A program made the position numbers and the translations under genes. A DNA stretch of 64,000 bases, taken from Lachnospiraceae bacterium. Its GTDB lineage: Bacteria > Bacillota > Clostridia > Lachnospirales > Lachnospiraceae. Under the pieces are notes generated by a model, which searched no databases, had not been told where the DNA came from, and worked only from the letters and a program-made list of their open reading frames with translations. Position 1 is the first letter of the stretch; each line of letters starts with the position of its first letter. The DNA lies in the NCBI GenBank assembly GCA_017480195.1, contig JAFVBE010000037.1, positions 1-64,000 of the forward strand, given 5' to 3'. Shown here piece by piece: positions 54,188-61,117 of the stretch.

Positions 54188-54811
54188 TTATTCTGTAATG
54201 CCCTTTGATTTATAGTACTCTTCAAAAAGCTTGTTAGCTGCATCATGAGTCTGACCTGTTATCTCAGGCATTTCTTTGCCCCAAGACTTAGTTGCTTCCT
54301 TGAAGCCCTTCTCCATAGCCTTCTGCATAGCCTGCATAGTCTTTGGATCATCGCCTGCAAGAGCACTTGCAAAATCAAACAATCTCTGTGAAGTCTGCTT
54401 TACGCCCCAGTATCCATCTTCTGATATGTCTTCCTGAGCCTGCTTCTTTGCTGCCTCGCTTACAGTAACCTTGCCACTTGCGAACATTCTCCATATGGAA
54501 TCATCACCTGTTGCTATACCGAAGCTCTTAGCCTGCTGTCCAAGAGTCTTACTTACAAGATCTGTCAAGCTCTGCTGTCTTGCAGCCTGATCTGCCTTAA
54601 GCTGATCAACTAATGCACTTCTGTCACTTGCACTCATCTTATTGATAGAGTAAGTTGCCTTAGATGTGCTGTCACTTGCTGACTTCTCATATACTACATC
54701 TGATGCTGCTTCAGCAGCCTTCGCAGTAGTATCTGTCTTTACAGCTTTATTATCAGTATATGTGCTATAAATATTATTAGTCGCCTGATTTGAAACCGAA
54801 CCTATTGCCAT
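54188..54811 (-). CDS. conserved protein, possibly exported with the flagellum (DUF5610-like pattern)
   Basis: A 207-residue Ala/Ser/Lys-rich protein without Cys and without a Sec signal peptide. The first 70 residues look disordered; the C-terminal half (GYWGVKQTSQRLFDFASALAGDDPKTMQAMQKAMEKGF-type pattern, then ITGQTHDAANKLFEEY) resembles DUF5610-type proteins of flagellated bacteria. The N-terminus MAIGSVSNQA is close to that of the FliD-like protein encoded 31 bases upstream (MAIGLSGFFG). Together they suggest filament- or secretion-associated proteins. Function not established. Confidence 0.6.
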   Translation of the reverse strand: MAIGSVSNQATNNIYSTYTDNKAVKTDTTAKAAEAASDVVYEKSASDSTSKATYSINKMSASDRSALVDQLKADQAARQQSLTDLVSKTLGQQAKSFGIATGDDSIWRMFASGKVTVSEAAKKQAQEDISEDGYWGVKQTSQRLFDFASALAGDDPKTMQAMQKAMEKGFKEATKSWGKEMPEITGQTHDAANKLFEEYYKSKGITE

Positions 54812-54842
54812 TCTTCATCCCTCCTTATAAATATTCAAACAA

Positions 54843-55568
54843 TTAAACCTCTGTCTCAAACATAGAAGAAAATGCTGCTGGTAAACTGCTTCCGCTATTA
54901 GTATAGGTTGAAGCAGAATTAGATATAGCCTTAGTTATGGCATTTGACATAGTTGAAATTCTGTCAGCAAAAGAACCTGAACCGTTAAATAAAGTTTTTA
55001 ACTTATTTATATCAGCCTCTTTAAGCTTATCTTCATCAACTGTAAGCTTATTGTCCTTACCAATAGTTATACCTACCTCTGAGAGCAGCTTACTATTTGC
55101 CTTTGAAGCAGAAGTCATATGAAGAGTGTTTCTTAAAACACCATTAAGACTTGTATCTGCTGCATCGGTAATTACACTGTTATAATCATCTACAAATGAT
55201 TTTACAGCCTTAGTAATTGCATCCCAATCATAATCTTCCTTCTCAGAAGTTTCGCCTGTCTTCTCATCCTTGGTAGTAATTTTCTTCTTCTCAAATAAAG
55301 AATTACTCATTAATTCCTTTACGGATGATGAAAGGGATTCTGAACCGTTCTTTGTCAAAGTCAGCTTCTTCTCCTCTGCCTTTGCATCTGATGCAGACTT
55401 AGCACCTTCACCGGCATAATACTTCTTAGCCAGCTTCTTGTAAGTACCATTTTTGATAGATGCAAAATCGGAAAGGATAGTTGAGCCTGAGTCTGAACCT
55501 GACGACCAAATACTCTGGCTTGAATTAGTGTTGGAATTTCCGAAGAAACCTGATAATCCTATAGCCAT
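54843..55568 (-). CDS. FliD-C-like flagellar-associated protein
   Basis: A 241-residue protein without Cys and without a Sec signal. The middle and C-terminus match the FliD C-terminal pattern: AITKAVKSFVDDYNSVI, LRNTLHMTSASKANSKLLSEVGITIGKDNKLTVDEDKLK, INKLKTLFNGSGSFADRISTMSNAI. Full-length FliD caps are about 450-700 residues, so this is a short relative rather than the cap itself. It may be exported by the flagellar type III system. It forms a two-gene unit with the 54188 gene. No other flagellar genes are in the window. Confidence 0.72.
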   Translation of the reverse strand: MAIGLSGFFGNSNTNSSQSIWSSGSDSGSTILSDFASIKNGTYKKLAKKYYAGEGAKSASDAKAEEKKLTLTKNGSESLSSSVKELMSNSLFEKKKITTKDEKTGETSEKEDYDWDAITKAVKSFVDDYNSVITDAADTSLNGVLRNTLHMTSASKANSKLLSEVGITIGKDNKLTVDEDKLKEADINKLKTLFNGSGSFADRISTMSNAITKAISNSASTYTNSGSSLPAAFSSMFETEV

Positions 55569-55733
55569 TTACTTACCTCCTTCCTTGATGGTAAAAACCA
55601 CATCCATGTGTAATTTCGACAACGAGTTACATAACTATGACATTTATAGTTATATTATTTATAACATATCATATGATATGTGTCAAGGCTATTCACACCT
55701 AAAAACAGCTTTTTTACAACATTTTAAGAAATA

Positions 55734-57812
55734 TTAATCAAGCAGTCTGGTCATACTCCTTATGGAAAATGCCAAGGTCGAAGAATTATGCAAAAAAGCG
55801 CTCGTAGTCGGTGCAATAACACCTGCCACACCCAATAATATAAAACCGGTGTTAAAAAATACTATCTGTCTGTAATTCTTCCTTATACGCTCCATAAGTG
55901 CATCGCTTAGTTCCTTTAGGGTTATTAGTCCGTATAATTCATCCGCACCTATGGTTATATCTGCGATTTCTCTGGCAATATCGGCACCCTCGCTAATCGC
56001 AATACCTACATCCGCCTCGGAAAGTGCAGGAGAATCATTGATACCATCGCCAATCATTATAACCTTGTATCCGTCTTCCTTAGCCTTTCTGATATAATCC
56101 GCCTTATCCTCAGGAAGAACCTCTGCATAGTATTCATCCACTCCTACCATCTTTGCAATAACCTTCGCTGTCCTTCTGTTATCTCCGGTCATCATAACCA
56201 GCTTATCAAAGCCAAGCTTATGAAGTCCATCAACCACCTCACGAGCTTCTTCTCTAAGCGGATCCTCTATGCAGATTACGGCTATAAGCTTACCCTCCAT
56301 AGCAAGATAAAGCTGTGAATACTCTCTTGGTATACTGTCAAAAAGTTCCTGTTTGTCAGGTGGTATTATACATGCCTCGTCCTCAAATACAAAATGATAG
56401 CTTCCTATTATAGTCTTTTTGTCATTAATGGTAGTTACTATACCATGAGCAACAATATATTCAACCTTGGTATGCATTTCATCATGCACTATACCGCGCT
56501 TCTTCGCTTCTTCCACAACCGCATTTGCAATAGAATGCGGGAAATGCTCCTCAAGGCATGCAGCTATCCTAAGTAGTTCTTCTTCACTTCTCGTCTCGTC
56601 AAAGCTTACAATCCTTGCAACCGTCGGCTTAGCCTTCGTAAGAGTGCCTGTCTTGTCAAATACTATCATATCCGCATCCGATATGGACTCTAAGAATTTG
56701 CCGCCCTTAACCGTTATCTTCCTAAGTCCCGCCTCTCTTATGGCTGATAAAACCGATATCGGCATAGCAAGCTTAAGAGCACAGGAATAATCAACCATAA
56801 GTACGGATATTGCCTTAGTTACATTCTGAGTAAGAAGATAGGTTATGGCAGTTCCCGCAAATGAATACGGTACCAGACTGTCAGCCAGATGCTCAGCCTT
56901 ACCCTCAAGGTCAGACTTAAGCTTCTCTGACTCCTCTATCATCTTCACAATCTTATCATATCTGCCTGAACCCGATACCGCCTTCACCTGTATAACTATC
57001 TCGCCCTCTTCTATTATGGTTCCGGCATATACATATCCGCCCTCTCTCTTCTCGACAGCGACGGATTCTCCTGTAAGAGAAGCCTGATTAACCATAGCCT
57101 CACCTGATACGACAACTCCGTCAAATGGTATCGTCTTACCCATACGGACTATAATACTGTCGTCCTCTTTTACTTTGGAAACCGGCACAGACACCTCTCC
57201 GTCGTCGGTCTTAATCCATACCTCTCCTATATTCAAAGACATAATCTTCGCAAGGTCGTTTACGGATTTCTTATGTGTCCATTCCTCAAGAAGCTCGCCT
57301 ATGCCAAGCATGAACATCACGCTGCCCGCCGTATCATAATCACCACGAGCGACCGATACGCCTATTGCCACCGCATCAAGCACAGGCACCTCAAGCTTCC
57401 CGTGCCATAGACATTTTAGACCTTCTTTAAGATATTTCAGTGAATTAAAGGCCGTTATGGTATATCTTACAGGCGCAGGTAAAATCCATTTTTTCAAACA
57501 CCTTACAGCCACCTTATCAAAAAGCTTATCCTGATATCTCTGATTAAGCTCTCTCCCCGACGCAGAATACACGCTGTCAGGGACTTCGCAATTCTCCGGT
57601 TTTAACGAAGCAAGCAAGGCTATAATCTCATCCCTGCTTCCCTTATATTCAAGAACAACATCCGCTGTCCTCTCATACACCTTAACACGGCTTATTCGTT
57701 CGTCACTCTGAAATATATATTCCAGCCGGTCTGCATCATTTATGCTAAGATGATCTGACATAAGATGTACTCTTATTCTATTTTTAATTTCATGCTTTAT
57801 AACACATTTCAT
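55734..57812 (-). CDS. P1B-type metal-transporting ATPase with Ser-Cys-Ala motif
   Basis: A 692-residue P-type ATPase. It has an N-terminal HMA-like ferredoxin fold without the CxxC metal motif, an actuator segment ASLTGESVAVEK, the phosphorylation site DKTGTLTKAKPT (Asp386), PHSIANAV (the P1B His-Pro), MMTGDNRRTAK and IGDGINDSPAL. In the transmembrane metal helix the usual CPC/CPH is DYSCALKLAMP (Cys344), so the metal is not predictable from standard rules. It is followed upstream by a DUF6110-like gene, a frequent pair in Firmicutes. Confidence 0.88.
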   Translation of the reverse strand: MKCVIKHEIKNRIRVHLMSDHLSINDADRLEYIFQSDERISRVKVYERTADVVLEYKGSRDEIIALLASLKPENCEVPDSVYSASGRELNQRYQDKLFDKVAVRCLKKWILPAPVRYTITAFNSLKYLKEGLKCLWHGKLEVPVLDAVAIGVSVARGDYDTAGSVMFMLGIGELLEEWTHKKSVNDLAKIMSLNIGEVWIKTDDGEVSVPVSKVKEDDSIIVRMGKTIPFDGVVVSGEAMVNQASLTGESVAVEKREGGYVYAGTIIEEGEIVIQVKAVSGSGRYDKIVKMIEESEKLKSDLEGKAEHLADSLVPYSFAGTAITYLLTQNVTKAISVLMVDYSCALKLAMPISVLSAIREAGLRKITVKGGKFLESISDADMIVFDKTGTLTKAKPTVARIVSFDETRSEEELLRIAACLEEHFPHSIANAVVEEAKKRGIVHDEMHTKVEYIVAHGIVTTINDKKTIIGSYHFVFEDEACIIPPDKQELFDSIPREYSQLYLAMEGKLIAVICIEDPLREEAREVVDGLHKLGFDKLVMMTGDNRRTAKVIAKMVGVDEYYAEVLPEDKADYIRKAKEDGYKVIMIGDGINDSPALSEADVGIAISEGADIAREIADITIGADELYGLITLKELSDALMERIRKNYRQIVFFNTGFILLGVAGVIAPTTSAFLHNSSTLAFSIRSMTRLLD

Positions 57813-57862
57813 ACAATCATACCTCTGCTTGTGTATCTACCTGTAAATCTGTATCTCATGCA

Positions 57863-58153
57863 TTATGACTCTGCTGCTGCCTCAGCAGTCTCTATAGCTG
57901 CGTCTCCTATAATACAATCAGCATCCTCAGCCTCGCGGTCAGCATTAATCTGCTTAGCCTCTGCATAGATATCCTCGCAGTTCTCCTTTACCGTATTAAC
58001 AGTCTTCATAACACTGTCCTTAGCACGAAGTGTCGCTGCTGTAGCGTGTGTATAAATTTTCTTCGCATCTCTGCTTGATAAAACCTTGATACCTGCTGTA
58101 CCAAATAAAAGTCCTGCTGCAAATGTACATAATTTTCCACAATTAAAAGCCAT
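57863..58153 (-). CDS. DUF6110-like small protein
   Basis: A 96-residue protein. It begins with a short hydrophobic helix (LCTFAAGLLFGTAGIKVLSS), then DAKKIYTHATAATLRAKDSVMKTVNTVKENCEDIYAEAKQI, matching the DUF6110 pattern, and an acidic tail. It is usually encoded just before this type of P1B ATPase and is presumed to be a membrane-associated partner. AAGGAGG precedes the ATG. Confidence 0.82.
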   Translation of the reverse strand: MAFNCGKLCTFAAGLLFGTAGIKVLSSRDAKKIYTHATAATLRAKDSVMKTVNTVKENCEDIYAEAKQINADREAEDADCIIGDAAIETAEAAAES

Positions 58154-58210
58154 AATTTTGTCCTCCTTAAATATGTTAAATATTATTTATTCCCCGCTTT
58201 ATTAGCTTAT

Positions 58211-58240
58211 ATTTTATCACTTTTATGGGGTGTTATTCAA
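58211..58240 (-). promoter_or_regulatory. promoter of the DUF6110/P1B ATPase operon
   Basis: On the minus strand: TTGAAT (58235-58240), 18-base spacer, TAAAAT (58211-58216), about 55 bases before the DUF6110-like start. Confidence 0.5.
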
Positions 58241-58444
58241 TGGTAACTTTGGATTAAATGTGTCGAATTATAATCTTTTTTCGTTTACTTTTGTCATCTG
58301 ATAATATATAATCTTCCCATAAGCAAGTTAATATCTTAATTTAATCCCCCACTTATTCTAAAAACCTTTTTCTTGCTTACTTACCAAAGATAAATAATTT
58401 TAAGACTACATATAAAGGAGGAATCGTTTATAGGCTTTTATTTT

Positions 58445-58474
58445 ATTGTAATTACATATGTATGATGTTACAAT
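58445..58474 (+). promoter_or_regulatory. promoter within a dyad, before the ATPase cassette
   Basis: TTGTAA (58446-58451), 17-base spacer, TACAAT (58469-58474). The -35 and -10 are the arms of an inverted repeat, ATTGTAA-N16-TTACAAT, with extra symmetry inside (ACATA / TATG). The leader of about 85 bases also holds a TCCTTT / AAAGGA hairpin at about 58490-58520. The rest of the 411-base gap between 58154 and 58564 holds the divergent promoter, a stray AAAGGAGG at 58413-58420 with no start codon after it, and nothing else I can name. Confidence 0.55.
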
Positions 58475-58564
58475 ATCTGTAACTATTTTAAGATTTCTCC
58501 TTTTGATAAAGGAAGGTCTTTTAGTGACTTTCTCTAATTAAATATTTTAGAGGAAGGTGATTTT

Positions 58565-58840
58565 ATGAAAAATACAAATCGTCATTTAGACGATAACGGA
58601 TTACCATATTTATATCCGGAGTATTGGTTAAATCCTGATGAATACAAAAAATTATATAGTGAAATCAATAGCATATATGAAGTTCAATATAAAAACAAGC
58701 CAATCTGTGCACATCCTTCATTTGATAAAGATGGTTCATCATATATATATATTGGTTTGAGAATCATGGATTTAATAACTATAACATATATCTTAAAATT
58801 CCAAATGATTATTAGGAGGTATCTGAATGGAAGAATTTAA
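58565..58840 (+). CDS. small protein, apparently frameshifted at an (AT)6 tract
   Basis: Open for 91 codons, beginning MKNTNRHLDDNGLPYLYPEY, with AGGAAGG before the ATG. At 58741-58752 the gene crosses (AT)6. In the present frame the end reads IGLRIMDLITITYILKFQM and overlaps the next gene by 14 bases. With one AT unit fewer, the frame reads WFENHGFNNYNIYLKIPNDY and stops at 58813-58815, just at the next ribosome site, giving an 82-residue protein. The second reading looks far more natural. This copy may be a frameshifted, phase-variable or mis-sequenced gene. No family recognised. Confidence 0.65.
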   Translation: MKNTNRHLDDNGLPYLYPEYWLNPDEYKKLYSEINSIYEVQYKNKPICAHPSFDKDGSSYIYIGLRIMDLITITYILKFQMIIRRYLNGRI

Positions 58841-59057
58841 AAGAACTTTAGAAAATATAGAAGATTCATATTATGGTTTTGTTGCTGCTGTCATCACATA
58901 TGTAAAGAAAAAACAATCACATTTTGATACAGTTAAATCATTTATAAAGAATAATCCTAAAGCTTTAACATCTGATATTTTACTGTTTATATCCAACCAG
59001 CCTGATTTTTTTGAGGATGCATATAGGCAGTATATTCCATCAGAAAATGCAATATAA
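58827..59057 (+). CDS. small helical protein of the ATPase cassette
   Basis: A 76-residue protein, mostly helical (MEEFKRTLENIEDSYYGFVAAVITYVKKK, ..VKSFIKNNPKALTSDILLFISNQPDFF). AGGAGG lies 7 bases before the ATG. It sits between the frameshifted small gene and the ATPase gene (27-base gap) and is presumably co-transcribed with both. The pattern of a short helical partner ahead of an ATPase is seen in several regulator or defence modules, but no function can be assigned. Confidence 0.68.
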   Translation: MEEFKRTLENIEDSYYGFVAAVITYVKKKQSHFDTVKSFIKNNPKALTSDILLFISNQPDFFEDAYRQYIPSENAI

Positions 59058-59084
59058 AAGATAAAATATGAAGGAGTCTGATTT

Positions 59085-59798
59085 ATGGAGTTATTCATCA
59101 GAGGTTTTAGTATTAATTGGGACAAAATCAGTGAATCAAGCTATGTAAGAAAAATTGAATCTATAGCTAATATTAATCAGTTTTCATTTAACAAACCTGT
59201 AACCTTCTTTGTAGGAGAAAACGGAAGCGGAAAATCCACTCTTCTTGAAGCTATAGCTATTGAATATGGATTTAACCCTGAGGGCGGAACAAAGAACTAT
59301 AATTTTTCTACCTCAGATTCACATTCGGAATTATGTGATGCAATCAGACTAATAAAAGGATATAATAAAGCCGAATGGGGATATTTCTTAAGAGCCGAAA
59401 GCTTCTATAATGTTGCGACAGCAGAAGCCGATTATATGCAAGAGGGTTCTATAGGATTACACAGGCAATCTCACGGAGAAAGCTTTTTAGCTATGGCACA
59501 GGAAAATTTTAAACCTAATAGCTTATATATTTTAGATGAGCCTGAAGCTGCACTTTCACCGCAAAGACAACTTACCTTATTGCTTGAGATAAACAGATGT
59601 GTTAATGAAGGTTCACAGTTTATAATAGTTACACATTCGCCCATACTTCTTGGTTTTCCTGATGCTGAGATATTGACCTTTGATAACGGAACAATTCATA
59701 GCTGTGAGTATGAGGATACGGATAGCTATCAGGTAACTAATATGTTTATGAATAACCGTGAGCAATTTATAAAAAGATTATTTTATGAGAAGCAGTAA
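59085..59798 (+). CDS. stand-alone ABC-type AAA ATPase
   Basis: A 237-residue soluble ABC-ATPase-fold protein of the YbjD/RecF-like kind, not a transporter subunit. It has Walker A VGENGSGKSTLLEAIA, a signature-like SHGESFLAM, Walker B SLYILDEPEAALSPQRQ and an H-loop VTHSPIL. The coiled-coil insert of SMC proteins is missing. Such proteins occur as single chromosomal ATPases and within defence or toxin-antitoxin-like pairs. AAGGAG precedes the ATG. Last gene of the three-gene unit, closed by a terminator. Confidence 0.88.
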   Translation: MELFIRGFSINWDKISESSYVRKIESIANINQFSFNKPVTFFVGENGSGKSTLLEAIAIEYGFNPEGGTKNYNFSTSDSHSELCDAIRLIKGYNKAEWGYFLRAESFYNVATAEADYMQEGSIGLHRQSHGESFLAMAQENFKPNSLYILDEPEAALSPQRQLTLLLEINRCVNEGSQFIIVTHSPILLGFPDAEILTFDNGTIHSCEYEDTDSYQVTNMFMNNREQFIKRLFYEKQ

Positions 59799-59852
59799 AA
59801 CATCTTCATTATGCAATACAAACAGCCTTTGTGCTTCAATACAGATGACAAA

Positions 59853-59874
59853 CGGGAGGAATTATTTCCTCCCG
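59853..59874. terminator. terminator after the ATPase cassette
   Basis: A 9-base perfect stem, CGGGAGGAA / TTCCTCCCG, with a TTAT loop, followed by CTTTCTATTATT on the plus strand. On the minus strand TTTGT follows, so it may also stop leftward transcripts from dapL, which ends 45 bases to the right. Confidence 0.75.
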
Positions 59875-59919
59875 CTTTCTATTATTCCGTGAACTTATTT
59901 TTTATGTTACTTATAGTCT

Positions 59920-61101
59920 CTAAAATATCCCCTTCAGCCTCTCCATTGCCTCAGCAGTCTTCTCATGATTTGAGAATGCAGTAAGTCTGAAATGCCCCTC
60001 GCCGTTTTCACCAAAGCCCGCACCCGGAGTGCCGACGATATTAGCCTTTTCAAGCAGCAGGTCAAAGAAATCCCAGGACTTCATACCATTTGGACAGGTA
60101 AGCCATATATATGGCGAGTTCTTTCCGCCTGTGTATTTTATGCCAAGCTCGTCAAGAGCTGACATTATTATACTTGCATTTTCTCTGTAATAATCTATAT
60201 TTGCTCGTATCTCCTTTTGTCCTGCCTCTGTAAATACCTGCTCTGCACCTCTTTGAACAATATATGAAGTACCGTTGAATTTGGTAGTCTGTCTTCTAAG
60301 CCACATCTTGTTAAGACTAAAGCCATCAAAGGAAAGACTCATAGGAACAACCGTATATCCGCATCTTGTTCCGGTAAAACCTGCTGTCTTTGATAAGGAG
60401 CAGAATTCTATGGCACAGGCCTTTGCACCCTCAATCTCATATATGCTTCTTGGTACATCCTCATCAACTATAAATGCTTCGTATGCCGCATCGTAAAGGA
60501 TAACCGATGAATTGACATTTGCAAAATCAACCCATTTCTTAAGCTGTTCACGATTATATGCTGCACCTGTAGGATTGTTAGGTGAGCATATGTATATTAT
60601 GTCTGCTTTCTTTTCTTCATCAGGTAGAGGAAGGAATCCATTATCCTCATTAGCATCGATATATATTATATTTCTGCCGTCCATTGTGTTGGTGTCAACA
60701 TATACAGGATACACAGGATCAGGTACGAGCACAGTATTATCCTTATCAAATATATCAAGGATATTCCCCACATCACTTTTTGCACCATCCGATATAAATA
60801 TCTCATTTGGCTCAAGTAATACTCCAAAGCTTGCATAATAGCCTTTTACAGCATCCTGCAAAAATCCATAGCCCTGCTCCGGACCATAGCCCTTGAAGGT
60901 TTCTGCTGCTGCCATATCCTCCACTCCGCTATGTAACCCCTTGATAACCTCACTACACAGAGGAAGTGTCACATCGCCGATACCCATACGGATAATATTC
61001 GCATCAGGGTGCGCAGCCTGATACTCTGCTACCTTCCTCGCTATATCAGCAAAAAGGTAATTCTCCTTAAGGTTGTTGTAATTTTTATTAACTTTAACCA
61101 T
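59920..61101 (-). CDS. dapL: LL-diaminopimelate aminotransferase
   Basis: A 393-residue PLP aminotransferase that makes LL-diaminopimelate directly from tetrahydrodipicolinate, the short route for lysine and peptidoglycan precursors. It has NYNNLKENYLFADIARKV, IIRMGIGDVTLPL, YIYICSPNNPTG-like NNPTGAAYNREQL, and the PLP lysine in CSLSKTAGFTGTRCGYTV, all typical of DapL. The ATG at 61101 has AAGGAG 9 bases upstream; the in-frame start at 61125 overlaps carB. It follows carB by 16 bases. Confidence 0.95.
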   Translation of the reverse strand: MVKVNKNYNNLKENYLFADIARKVAEYQAAHPDANIIRMGIGDVTLPLCSEVIKGLHSGVEDMAAAETFKGYGPEQGYGFLQDAVKGYYASFGVLLEPNEIFISDGAKSDVGNILDIFDKDNTVLVPDPVYPVYVDTNTMDGRNIIYIDANEDNGFLPLPDEEKKADIIYICSPNNPTGAAYNREQLKKWVDFANVNSSVILYDAAYEAFIVDEDVPRSIYEIEGAKACAIEFCSLSKTAGFTGTRCGYTVVPMSLSFDGFSLNKMWLRRQTTKFNGTSYIVQRGAEQVFTEAGQKEIRANIDYYRENASIIMSALDELGIKYTGGKNSPYIWLTCPNGMKSWDFFDLLLEKANIVGTPGAGFGENGEGHFRLTAFSNHEKTAEAMERLKGIF

Positions 61102-61117
61102 AACATATTCTCCTTTT

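Noticed and set aside
58262-58270. TGTCGAA resembling a Spo0A box in the DUF6110 upstream region
   Set aside because: It lacks the flanking TT of the consensus and is upstream of a weak promoter at an unhelpful distance; likely chance.
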